In this document: piece after piece, positions 56,836 through 64,000 of the stretch
Layout: each line of letters starts with the position of its first letter
Position numbering within the stretch: position 1 is the stretch's first letter
NCBI RefSeq assembly: GCF_004340205.1
Contig: NZ_SLWB01000015.1
Coordinates: 40,769-104,768, forward strand
Source: Acetobacteroides hydrogenigenes
GTDB taxonomy: Bacteria; Bacteroidota; Bacteroidia; Bacteroidales; ZOR0009
DNA length: 64,000 nt
Direction: 5' to 3'
Notes under the pieces: model-generated
What the model was told of the DNA's origin: nothing
What the model saw: only the letters and a program-made list of their open reading frames with translations
Databases searched by the model: none
Translations under genes and position numbers: made by a program

Positions 56836-58119
56836 ATGAAAAAGATTCCACTATGGGGCAAGATTATTATCGGGATGGTTCTCGGTGTTATCCTAGGGAT
56901 TTTGGGCGTTCAGCTAGGTTTTTCGGGTTTTGTTACCGATTGGGTAAAGCCGTGGGGAACCATCTTTATTCGATTGCTGAAGCTACTAGCCGTTCCGCTG
57001 GTTTTTGTATCGCTGGTTAAAGGAGTGGCTAGCCTATCCGATACCTCTAAGCTGTCGAGGATGGGCATTAAAACGTTGGGCGTTTACATTCTGACAACGA
57101 TGGCTGCTGTTACGGTTGGTCTTTTGGTTGTTAATATTATTGCTCCAGGCGATACTTTCCCCGAATCGCGTAGGGCAGAATTGATGCAGAAGTACACCGA
57201 GAACCTAAAGGTTAACCAAGAGCAGGCTGCTGCTCAGCAGGAACTAGGCCCAATGCAGTATGTGGTGGATATTGTTCCCGATAACATCATTTCGGCATCT
57301 TCCGATAATACGAAAATGCTCCAGATAATCTTCTTTGCGCTGCTCTTTGGGGTTGCCATGGTAACGCTAAAATCTCCGGTAACGCATGTGGTTGAGCAGT
57401 TCTTTGATGGGTTAAACGACATCATCCTCAAAATTGTGGAGATAGTGATGAAGATAGCCCCCTTAGGGGTGTTTGCGCTGCTCTCTGGTTTGGTGGTCGA
57501 CTTTAGCGGCGATATTAAGCTTTTTAGCGCTCTAGGTCTTTACGTAGTGACGGTAATTGTTGGTTTAGTATTTATAATTATTATTAACTATGGCAGCATC
57601 GTTCTCTTCTTTACTAAGATGCCGCTAAAGCGGTACTACAAGGGTATTATGCCCATTCAGCTGGTGGCCTTCTCTACCAGCTCGAGCGCCGCAACGCTGC
57701 CCGTTACCAAGGAGGAATGCGAGAAATCGTTGGGGCTTAGTCCAGAGGTTACCAGCTTTGTGCTTCCGGTTGGAGTAACCATTAATATGGATGGAACGGC
57801 CTGTTACCAAGGGGTAGCTGCTGTTTTTATAGCTCAAGTTTTTGGGCTCGATCTAACGTTTACCCAGCAGGTAACCATTGTGCTAACGGCTACGCTTGCC
57901 TCTATAGGTACACCTGGTATACCAGGTGCGGCAATTGTGATGCTTATCATGGTGCTTACCTCTGTAGGCATTCCTGTTGAGGGGCTAGCGCTGATTTTGG
58001 GCATAGACCGTCCGTTAGATATGCTGCGAACGGTTGTGAACGTGTCGGGCGACTGTGCAGTTGCTACGCTGGTTAACCATGGCGAGGTGGTGCGAAATGC
58101 AAAGATGCAAACCGAGTAA
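56836..58119 (+). CDS. Dicarboxylate/glutamate:cation symporter (DAACS/GltP-DctA family)
   Basis: 427 residues from the ATG at 56836. Eight membrane helices plus two re-entrant loops, as in GltPh. Hairpin 1 serine-rich motif STSSSAATLPVT, GVTINMDGTACYQG (helix 7, NMDGT sodium site) and GTPGIPGAAI (hairpin 2) are intact. Helix 8 DRPLDMLRTVVNVSGD supplies the D and R/T residues: R here suggests acidic substrates. Uptake of glutamate, aspartate or C4-dicarboxylates; exact substrate unproven. Confidence 0.93.
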   Translation: MKKIPLWGKIIIGMVLGVILGILGVQLGFSGFVTDWVKPWGTIFIRLLKLLAVPLVFVSLVKGVASLSDTSKLSRMGIKTLGVYILTTMAAVTVGLLVVNIIAPGDTFPESRRAELMQKYTENLKVNQEQAAAQQELGPMQYVVDIVPDNIISASSDNTKMLQIIFFALLFGVAMVTLKSPVTHVVEQFFDGLNDIILKIVEIVMKIAPLGVFALLSGLVVDFSGDIKLFSALGLYVVTVIVGLVFIIIINYGSIVLFFTKMPLKRYYKGIMPIQLVAFSTSSSAATLPVTKEECEKSLGLSPEVTSFVLPVGVTINMDGTACYQGVAAVFIAQVFGLDLTFTQQVTIVLTATLASIGTPGIPGAAIVMLIMVLTSVGIPVEGLALILGIDRPLDMLRTVVNVSGDCAVATLVNHGEVVRNAKMQTE

Positions 58120-58150
58120 AAGCTGACGAGTGCTGATGGGAAATGCAGTA

Positions 58151-58182
58151 ATGCCGGGATAATCACTCCCGGCATTTTTTGT
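58151..58182 (+). terminator. Rho-independent terminator after the symporter gene
   Basis: AATGCCGGGA-taatca-CTCCCGGCATT then TTTTTG. Confidence 0.85.
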
Positions 58183-58206
58183 TTGCTGTGCTGGTTGTTT
58201 GGAGCC

Positions 58207-58668
58207 CTAATCGAGTATAAGCTTTTGCATTCCTACGCTATTGGCAATGTTGGCGTACATGCCGTAGCTGGCGATGCTTTTGTATCCGTATTTGGAGTAG
58301 AGCTGCATCGCCTCGGGCTGCTTAGTGCTGGTGTGGAGCGCCATCTTGATGAAGTCGTGCTGTGCAGCCCATAGCTCCAGCTCTATTAGAAGCAATGAGG
58401 CAACTCCTTTTCTTCGGTACTCTTTACGCACGTACATTCGTTTTATTTCGGCGGTGCTATCGTCGAAAGGCTTAAAGCAGCCGAAACCTATGGGGGTGTT
58501 GTCGTCGTAGGCAACAACCACGGTGTCTATGTAGTTCTTTGGTGTGTCGTAGTGGTCGAATTGCAGCTGAATGCTGTCGTTCCGAGTGCTAAGCTCCGAC
58601 TCCAGCTCGGCTTCGAGCGTCTTAAAAGCGGGATTGTCGCTATTGGTTTTAATGATTTGTAGGTTCAT
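58207..58668 (-). CDS. GNAT-family N-acetyltransferase
   Basis: 153 residues. Acetyl-CoA motif VRKEYRRKGVASLLL (about 86-100, R/QxxGxA pattern) and the following AAQHDFIKMALHTSTKQPEA and MQLYSKYGYKSI match GNAT motifs A and B. Substrate unknown. Single gene on the - strand. Confidence 0.85.
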   Translation of the reverse strand: MNLQIIKTNSDNPAFKTLEAELESELSTRNDSIQLQFDHYDTPKNYIDTVVVAYDDNTPIGFGCFKPFDDSTAEIKRMYVRKEYRRKGVASLLLIELELWAAQHDFIKMALHTSTKQPEAMQLYSKYGYKSIASYGMYANIANSVGMQKLILD

Positions 58669-58710
58669 GTTGTGGTCGTTGAGGTTGTTTTACGGTGATG
58701 TGCTTTGGCG

Positions 58711-59169
58711 TTACAGCTTGGAATTCTTCTGAATTTTGGAGTGGATCTTCGGAACCTCCATCAGCGCTGCCGACCCATACCAGGGGTGCAGCTCCATGAT
58801 TAGCGTTCCGGCAACTACTGCCGGATCGGTATTGGCCAGCTGCTGGGCCTCCTCGAGCGAGTCGACGGCAAACAGGTAGATGCCGCGTAGCTCGGTATTG
58901 TCCATAAACGGACCGGCAAGGATAAGCTTACCCTCCTTGGCCAGCTTCCCGATATTGTCGAGGTGCGCGCGCTGCAGAGCGCTTCGCTTTGCCGTATCGG
59001 CTATGGTGGTGGGCCCTTTCTTTAGGAAGACCATGACGTACTGGCGCATCCCACGGAAATCGGCGCCCAGCTTGCGGGCATAGGTGGAGTCGTAGCTGGC
59101 GGATTGCTGTGCAAAGCCCGATAGGGCTAGGCTAAGCAGCAGGGCAAGGAGTATCGATGTTGCTTTCAT
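58711..59169 (-). CDS. YciI-like domain protein, secreted
   Basis: 152 residues with a signal peptide (LLALLLSLALSGFAQQ). The YciI-type ferredoxin-like fold is recognised by FLKKGPTT, HLDNIGKLAKEGKLILAGPF and DPAVVAGTLIMELHPWYG, including the conserved H and D of the family. YciI-like proteins have no clear enzyme activity assigned; the exported form is common in Bacteroidota. Lies 42 bases downstream of nothing obvious, separate from the GNAT gene. Confidence 0.8.
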   Translation of the reverse strand: MKATSILLALLLSLALSGFAQQSASYDSTYARKLGADFRGMRQYVMVFLKKGPTTIADTAKRSALQRAHLDNIGKLAKEGKLILAGPFMDNTELRGIYLFAVDSLEEAQQLANTDPAVVAGTLIMELHPWYGSAALMEVPKIHSKIQKNSKL

Positions 59170-59379
59170 ATCCTACGAGTTATTTATGCCTAATATACGT
59201 AGAAATTGGAATCACAGGGTCAAAACCTCCTCCAAGATTCCATCAACGTAGAGCATCTCGAATCAGGCGGGAGTAGGTTTGCTAAAAAAAATGTATAGTA
59301 AACATTACATTTAGCTTTGTAAAATTGACAATATATCAAGAAATATTTACATTTGTCGAAACTATTAACACATTCGATT

Positions 59380-59832
59380 ATGATGACAAACTACCTTTTT
59401 CCCCACAGCTACAAGCGCATTGGCTGGCTTCTATTTGTGCCAACTGCCGTATTCTTTATCCTTTGGATGGCCGGTGTGGTTGGGGATATTGAGATTCCGC
59501 TGCCAAAGATTTTCCGCTTCTACGGTTTTGCTGGTTCTACAACTGCCCTGCAAACAACCATTCTGCCGGTAATCCTAATCGCAGCCCTGCTCTTTATCGG
59601 CTTTTCTAAGGAGGAGGACGAGGACGAGTATGTGGCTCGGATTCGGATGGAGTCGCTAATCTGGTCGCTTTACGTTAACTACCTTCTGCTTGCCGTCGCC
59701 TTTTTGGTTGTTTACGGAGTAGAATTTTTGACGGTAACCTGGGTTGGCCTTTTTACGCTCCTGATCGTGTTCGTATTTCGCTTTCAGTGGAAGCTGTACC
59801 AAACCCGTAAGCTTGTTAAGGATGAAAAATAG
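59380..59832 (+). CDS. Four-helix membrane protein paired with an XRE regulator
   Basis: 150 residues from ATG at 59380 (a second ATG follows immediately). Four predicted membrane helices: about 11-32 (WLLFVPTAVFFILWMAG), 50-70 (ILPVILIAALLFIGF), 96-115 and 121-138. The DEDEDEYV stretch between helices 2 and 3 is cytoplasmic. The end overlaps the HTH gene by 11 bases. Such membrane/HTH pairs are frequent in Bacteroidota; the membrane protein probably gates the regulator. Confidence 0.7.
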   Translation: MMTNYLFPHSYKRIGWLLFVPTAVFFILWMAGVVGDIEIPLPKIFRFYGFAGSTTALQTTILPVILIAALLFIGFSKEEDEDEYVARIRMESLIWSLYVNYLLLAVAFLVVYGVEFLTVTWVGLFTLLIVFVFRFQWKLYQTRKLVKDEK

Positions 59833-60037
59833 CATTAAGGTCGAACGGGCCATCAAGAACATCACCCAGGAGCAGCTGGCGCAGCTGGTTCAGGTGAGCC
59901 GCCAAACCATCAACGCCATCGAGTTGGGGAAGTACAACCCTTCCACCACGCTGGCGCTAAAGATGTCGCAGGTGTTTGGCAAGGGGGTGAACGAGATCTT
60001 CCAGCTCGAGGATACCGACTGGAAGGAGGAGAAGTAA
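59822..60037 (+). CDS. XRE-family transcriptional regulator (YozG-like)
   Basis: 71 residues from the ATG at 59822. A single helix-turn-helix with QEQLAQLVQVSRQTINAIE and the standard NPSTTLALKMSQVFG ending, as in small Cro/YozG-type regulators. Overlaps the membrane protein gene by 11 bases, so their translation is coupled. Confidence 0.88.
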   Translation: MKNSIKVERAIKNITQEQLAQLVQVSRQTINAIELGKYNPSTTLALKMSQVFGKGVNEIFQLEDTDWKEEK

Positions 60038-60066
60038 AAAAGGCGGAGCATGTGCTCCGCCTTTTC
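60038..60066. terminator. Bidirectional terminator
   Basis: AAAAGGCGGAGC-atgt-GCTCCGCCTTTT between the XRE gene and the convergent SH3-domain gene. Confidence 0.9.
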
Positions 60067-60083
60067 GGTATACTTTTTTGCAG

Positions 60084-60815
60084 CTACTCGGCAGCCATGG
60101 TGGTGTCGGGAGCCTCTTCGGGAGCCTCGGCGGGCTCTACCGGAACCTCGGAGGTGAGCGCAGCCAGCTCGGCAATAAAGCGCGAGCTGCTGAAGTCGGG
60201 GTTCTCCACGATCTCCTTAAGCGCGGCCATGCGGGCATCGTTGCCCACCTTTTTGTTGGCCTTGGCCACGTAGATGGCTACGGCCACATCCACATCCTCG
60301 AACGAGAGGGCGTCGTACTTTACCCATCCGCCCTTAACCTTCTTGCCGTCCTTGGTCTTGCCGTACACCTCTACAAAGTCGCCCTGCTTCTGCTTTACGG
60401 CCACGATGTCGAGCGGGCTAAACACCTTGCTGGTTTTGGTTATCAGGTCGGGACGTCCGTACACGATGGCGTCGGTTGCCACGGCAGCCGGCTTGGCGGC
60501 GGTAACGATGTTGGCTTCCTTCACCCAGCCCGATTCGCCGCCGGTGAGCTCCACCTTGTAGTATTTCTTAGCCCCATTTTGGGTTTCGATCTCCTTTTCG
60601 TCGGCAATGGTCAGCTTCTCGCCCATGTTGAGCGTGGCCACAAAGGCGCCCTCCTTGCCGGGAGCGTCGCGCAGCGCAACCCCGTCTACGATGCAAACGG
60701 CGTCGTTCTTGCCAATGCCCAAGCCGCCCGACTTATCCTGCAGGTTGGTAACAATGTAGTATGTTGCTACCCCGGCTGCGGCCAAAACAAGTAGTACAAT
60801 AATCCATTTTTTCAT
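60084..60815 (-). CDS. Membrane-anchored protein with two SH3b-like domains
   Basis: 243 residues from the ATG at 60815. N-terminal membrane helix (about 3-24, WIIVLLVLAAAGVATYYIV). First SH3b-like unit about 40-105 (VDGVALRDAPG, then GESGWVKEANIV), second about 110-180 (IVYGRPDL, VKGGWVKYDAL), followed by a helical region and a P/E/A-rich tail that ends TTMAAE. SH3b domains often bind peptidoglycan stem peptides; here the target is unknown. Probably periplasmic. Confidence 0.7.
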   Translation of the reverse strand: MKKWIIVLLVLAAAGVATYYIVTNLQDKSGGLGIGKNDAVCIVDGVALRDAPGKEGAFVATLNMGEKLTIADEKEIETQNGAKKYYKVELTGGESGWVKEANIVTAAKPAAVATDAIVYGRPDLITKTSKVFSPLDIVAVKQKQGDFVEVYGKTKDGKKVKGGWVKYDALSFEDVDVAVAIYVAKANKKVGNDARMAALKEIVENPDFSSSRFIAELAALTSEVPVEPAEAPEEAPDTTMAAE

Positions 60816-61548
60816 ATCCAAAGCGTTTAGTATGATTTTACCACAAAAGTAGGAAAAGATTGCGGGATGCCGTTTCGCCAGCTCGAATAAACTGCTTTGC
60901 GCGACGGGGTAAAGTAGCCTTTAGATGATGATGATGGAGTGCCGCAGGGCTCCGAGCTCGATTTTTTTGCCCGAGCAGGACTGCACGGAGCTTCCAAGTG
61001 CACTTTTTTTGCTGCGCCGAGCGGATTCTCCGAATAAAGTACGCTTTTTCGTCAGTGCCGTGTGGCGCAAGGCTCCAAGTACGCTTTTTTGGCTGCGCCG
61101 AACGGATTCAGGCTTCCAAGTGCACCTTTTTTGCTGCGCCGAACGGATTCTCCGAAAAAAGTACGCTTTTTTGTCAGCGCCGTGTGGCGCAAGGCTCCAA
61201 GTACGCTTTTTTGGCTGCGCCGAACGGATTCAGGCTACTAAGCGCACTTTTTCCCCGCTGCTTTTTGTTCTCGAATCGACAGGTAGGCTTTCGCTAAACC
61301 GTTGTCTTTGCTTTCGCCAATAGAAAATGGTTTTTAGGTGATATTTGTATAAATGTTGTACGTAAATCTTAGCTGAAGCTTGATTCCATAAGGGATTGCT
61401 GATGGTTTTGCGTGGAGTTAGATCGGTAGTGATTTACGATTAGTATTTGATTTGTATGGTGTTGTTGAGAAAAAAATGAGCAATAAGGAACCAATGTATA
61501 ATTATTCTGCTATTTTTACGGTGAAAGTATTATTTAACAGTATTAAGT
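60816..61548. other. 733-base gene-free interval
   Basis: Contains the 41-base array (60996-61256) and then AT-rich sequence. No convincing gene: frames open across the array are a product of the repeat. Just before the DUF6261 start (61549) the sequence is AT-rich with no clear -7 box. Confidence 0.6.
60996..61256. repeat. 40/41-base tandem array with 122-base higher-order period
   Basis: AAGTACGC/AAGTGCAC units start at 60996, 61037, 61077, 61118, 61159, 61199 and 61240. Every third unit matches (61118 = 60996 + 122; 61240 = 61118 + 122), so a three-unit block was duplicated. Units carry a T run (CTTTTTT) and GC-rich dyads such as GCGCCgtgtGGCGC. Confidence 0.95.
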
Positions 61549-62286
61549 ATGAAAACTGTAAATCTTTTTGGATCTCCGAGCTACTCGCTCACCAACGTTC
61601 AGTTCTCGCAGTTTATGGCCGATCATCTACAGCATCTAGGCTTAATCAGCAAAGATGAAATGACCGACGAGGAGCTCGTAAAGCTAATTGCTACCCTTAC
61701 CGCTCTTTTGGGCGACTACGACAAGGTTTTGGTCAAGATCACCAAGAGCGCCATCAGCCAGCTGGTAAAGCAGCTCGACATGAAACGTGATGTTAGCTAC
61801 CGAGCGCTGAAGTCTGCCCTAAAAACCGAATCGCTCTCTACCGATCCCGAAATGGTCGCTGCCGTTCACGCTATCGAAACGCTTCTCGACCCCTACGGTA
61901 ACGTGCCCGGGCTATCGCTCGAGGCCGAAACCCGTGCTATTGATGCCATTGTTGCAGCGCTCGAAGGGCCTACGTATCGGCCACTGGTGGAGAAGGTCGG
62001 CATCACCGCCAAGGTTACCCGCCTGAAGAACGACAACGAGCTCTTTAAGGCTAAGTACAACGCCCGTACTGCCGAGTACATGGAGCAGGAAACTGCCGAC
62101 AACATTGACCTCCGCAAGAAGGTAAACGAGATGTACACCACCCTTTGCGACTACGCCGCTATGAAGGCTCGCCTAGAGCGCGGCCCCGTTTTCGACAAGG
62201 TGGTAACCATTGTCAACACCATCCGCAGCCAGTACGCCGCCCAGGCGAACCGCTCGGGCGAGCGCAAGAAGGACGAAACAAAGTAG
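61549..62286 (+). CDS. DUF6261 family protein
   Basis: 245 residues, almost wholly helical. Matches the Bacteroidales DUF6261 pattern: N-terminal VNLFGSPSYSLTNVQFSQFM, then long helices and DRLDxR-like repeated segments (KLIATLTALLGDYDKVLVKI, and ALKSALKTESLSTDPEMVAA), ending in a basic tail (RSGERKKDETK). Function unknown; usually found next to mobile or repeat-rich regions. Terminated by a strong hairpin. Confidence 0.75.
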   Translation: MKTVNLFGSPSYSLTNVQFSQFMADHLQHLGLISKDEMTDEELVKLIATLTALLGDYDKVLVKITKSAISQLVKQLDMKRDVSYRALKSALKTESLSTDPEMVAAVHAIETLLDPYGNVPGLSLEAETRAIDAIVAALEGPTYRPLVEKVGITAKVTRLKNDNELFKAKYNARTAEYMEQETADNIDLRKKVNEMYTTLCDYAAMKARLERGPVFDKVVTIVNTIRSQYAAQANRSGERKKDETK

Positions 62287-62307
62287 GGCTACACCCTCCC
62301 ACATAGC

Positions 62308-62341
62308 AACAGCAGCACCTCGGTTGGGGTGCTGCTGTTGG
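62308..62341 (+). terminator. Terminator after the DUF6261 gene
   Basis: CAACAGCAGCACC-tcggttgg-GGTGCTGCTGTTG; very strong stem, short T run. Confidence 0.75.
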
Positions 62342-62407
62342 TTATATGGGGGTAGAGTGTTTCTCAGGATATTTTAGATCGCCCAACGGTTATTTAATAG
62401 CCGAGGT

Positions 62408-62545
62408 GCTTATTTAAAAAAAAGGCCATTTCGTTTAATAAGGGATTTGCTTATTTAAAAAAAAGGCCATTTCGTTTAATAAGGGATTTGCTTATTTAAA
62501 AAAAAGGCCATTTCGTTTAATAAGGGAGGTCGCTATTTAATACCG
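62408..62545. repeat. 41-base tandem array left of fic
   Basis: Units start at 62408, 62449, 62490 and 62532 (partial). Unit: GCTTATTTAAAAAAAAGGCC, then ATTTCGTTTAATAAGGGATTT. CTTATTTAAA and TTTAATAAG form a long hairpin. Confidence 0.95.
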
Positions 62546-62580
62546 GAGTCCATTTCTTAACTAAAACGTATCAGCGATGA

Positions 62581-63705
62581 CTACCTAAACAGTGTCAAGT
62601 AACTATCAAACGCATAAATTCTCCCGCGTTGCGCCCCTGTAATTTCTTTTATGATTCCAACTCGTTCAAGTTCTTCTATCATCTTATAAGAATAAGGCAT
62701 GGATTTACCGATGATTTCCTTAACCTTTTCCGGTTTTATAATTGGATTTTGGTATAGATATGTTATGATTTTCTGGGCATTTGCCGCTCTGCTCCCCAAG
62801 CCTTGAATGATTAGGTCGTTTTGTTTTTGAAGTTGTAGGATGTTGTCTAACGTTGTAATACCCTTTTGTGCTGTTTCAATAATACCAACAAGGAAAAACT
62901 TAAACCATTGGTTGATGTCATTTTTTTCGCGAACATTCATGAGGTTATCATAATACAGCTTGCGATGATTCTCCATAAAGTCGGAGATGTAGAGAATAGG
63001 CTTCTTTAAAATGCCCCGGTTGACAAGGTATAGCGGAATCAGCAGCCTGCCAACCCTTCCATTACCATCAAGGAAAGGGTGTATGGTTTCAAACTGATAA
63101 TGAACCAGCGCTATTTTTAGAAGTTCAGGGAAGAAAATCTCATCGTTATTAAGGAATTTTTCAATATCCCCCATCAACTCTGGTATGGAGGTATGGACTG
63201 GTGGTATGAAAACGGCATCGTTTATGGTTGCACCTCCAATCCAGTTTTGGCTGTTCCTAAATTTGCCAGGTTGCTTTCTTTCGCCTCTGACGCCTTGTAG
63301 CAAAACGCCGTGCGCCTCCCTAATTAACCGAGATGAAAACGGCAATGTACTTAGCGACTCAATGGAATGCTCCATAGCCTTTATATAATTCTGAACTTCT
63401 TCCCAATCATCTCGCTTATCGAGCGCGACATCCTCCCTATTGAGAAGCGCCTCTTCCATATTCGTTTGCGTTCCCTCAATTTTGCTACTTTGTGTAGCCT
63501 CCTTAAGAACGTGCATACTAATAAACAGGTCGATATTAGGAATGTAGTTGGAATACATGTCGAGACGTCCTAATACCCTATCGGCCTTGCTCAAAAGTTG
63601 GATGATCTCCATGTCATCAATGCTCCACTTTCGATTTATAGGGTTAGGCTGAAAACTTTTGTAATATCCTTGGCTTATGTAATGACCTGAAATAAAATCT
63701 TTCAT
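62581..63705 (-). CDS. Fic-domain protein (probable AMP transferase), self-inhibited
   Basis: 374 residues. Fic motif HPFLDGNGRVGR (about 213-224, HxFx(D/E)GNGRxxR) transfers AMP, or another nucleotide part, to target hydroxyls. An N-terminal inhibitory motif SSKIEG (about 73-78; (S/T)xxxE(G/N)) marks class II, self-inhibited Fic proteins, and a C-terminal winged helix (about 300-370, with NAQKIITYLYQNPIIKPEKV) is present as in Bacteroides BtFic. Flanked by two copies of the same 41-base array. Confidence 0.9.
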   Translation of the reverse strand: MKDFISGHYISQGYYKSFQPNPINRKWSIDDMEIIQLLSKADRVLGRLDMYSNYIPNIDLFISMHVLKEATQSSKIEGTQTNMEEALLNREDVALDKRDDWEEVQNYIKAMEHSIESLSTLPFSSRLIREAHGVLLQGVRGERKQPGKFRNSQNWIGGATINDAVFIPPVHTSIPELMGDIEKFLNNDEIFFPELLKIALVHYQFETIHPFLDGNGRVGRLLIPLYLVNRGILKKPILYISDFMENHRKLYYDNLMNVREKNDINQWFKFFLVGIIETAQKGITTLDNILQLQKQNDLIIQGLGSRAANAQKIITYLYQNPIIKPEKVKEIIGKSMPYSYKMIEELERVGIIKEITGAQRGRIYAFDSYLTLFR

Positions 63706-63772
63706 TGCATTTTATCATTTATACAAATATAGTTTATTTAAATTTTTGCCCCACTTTTTGAATTGGAGCAAC

Positions 63773-63854
63773 CTTTATTTAAAAAAATGGCCATTTTGTT
63801 TAATAAGGGATTTGCTTATTTAAAATTTGGGGTGTTTTGTTTACTAAGAAGAAT
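63773..63854. repeat. 41-base tandem array right of fic
   Basis: Two units at 63773 and 63814 with the same sequence type and direction as at 62408 (CTTTATTTAAAAAAATGGCC ... TTTAATAAGGGATTT). Confidence 0.9.
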
Positions 63855-63919
63855 CGGGATGGAGCATTTCTCCGATAAAAGCTCCGTACCCTCCGCATCT
63901 CCGTGCCTCGTATGTTTGC

Positions 63920-64000
63920 ATGCCCAAAAAAGAGAGGACCAATTGTACTCTGAGAGTTGTATTTTCGGAAGACGATTGGAGAAGGATAGAGAGCAACTGT
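63920..64000 (+). CDS. Possible 5' end of a gene cut by the window edge
   Basis: ATG at 63920 opens a frame to the last base (27 codons; MPKKERTNCTLRVVFSEDDW and on). A TATGTTTG box (TAnnTTTG) ends one base before the ATG, too close for a normal leader. Charged start would suit a small DNA-binding protein, but there is too little to judge. Confidence 0.3.
   Translation, partial: MPKKERTNCTLRVVFSEDDWRRIESNC

Noticed and set aside
60925..61323. Two overlapping + strand open frames
   Set aside because: They are entirely within the 40/41-base array and have no independent coding features.
62308..62341. Strong CAGCAGCACC hairpin as a REP element
   Set aside because: Placed 20 bases after the DUF6261 stop and not repeated in the window; a terminator is the simpler reading.
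1..64000. tRNA, rRNA, riboswitch or CRISPR loci
   Set aside because: I scanned gaps for cloverleaf-like ends, rRNA-like tracts and spaced direct repeats and saw none that I could support.

Overview
The window looks like a chromosomal segment of a Bacteroidota bacterium, most likely order Bacteroidales. The evidence is the promoter style (-7 boxes of the form TAnnTTTG, mostly TATCTTTG), the scarcity of Shine-Dalgarno sequences on host genes, and the gene families: PNGase F, GH20 and GH29 glycosidases, family S37 peptidase, BlaI/M56 pair, SusA-like GH13, single-chain class I fumarase and DUF6261. I cannot name the genus.

Region 1 (about 1-19,400) is a Mu-like transposable prophage cut by the left edge. 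A late module on the + strand (terminase, DUF1320 neck protein, DUF935 portal, gp7-like head protein with a CdiA-like nuclease tail, tape measure, virion morphogenesis protein, probable tail-end protein) converges at a bidirectional terminator near 8.2 kb with an early module on the - strand (MuA-type transposase, MuB-type ATPase, a second P-loop ATPase, DUF3164, GemA/DUF1018, a small cytosine methyltransferase and many small ORFs). A repressor-like gene diverges from the early operon at 18.36 kb, with three ACTTGCAA half-sites between them. The right end lies somewhere in 18.8-19.4 kb; major capsid, protease, sheath, tube, baseplate, fibre and lysis genes are not in the window and should lie further left. 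Almost every gap in the prophage holds palindromic or short tandem repeats, and several have become coding sequence.

Region 2 (19.4-26 kb) is housekeeping: rnhA, nadC, pdxH, glutamine synthetase, era, der. Region 3 (26-34.3 kb) is a small N-glycan-degradation locus: PNGase F-like amidase on one strand, GH20 hexosaminidase and GH29 fucosidase as a probable operon on the other, then a YfcC-family carrier. Region 4 (34.4-37.8 kb) is a signalling cluster: unknown 220-aa protein, multi-pass membrane protein, NarL-type kinase and regulator, AidA/PixA-like protein.

Region 5 (37.9-64 kb) is mixed: Omp85-type outer-membrane protein, TtcA-type tRNA thiolase, beta-carbonic anhydrase, ispE, an oxidoreductase, a chagasin-like inhibitor next to a secreted S37 peptidase, BlaI/M56, a GT4 glycosyltransferase, fumarase, M13 peptidase, dCMP deaminase plus S41 protease, a GH13 amylase, a dicarboxylate or glutamate symporter, GNAT, YciI-like, XRE regulator with membrane partner, SH3-domain protein, DUF6261, and a Fic protein embedded in a repeat array.

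The most unusual feature is a set of seven intergenic tandem arrays in the host part. They have unrelated sequences but the same period (41-42 bp, or 21 bp), and most units carry an inverted repeat. One array changes its stem sequence from unit to unit while keeping complementarity.
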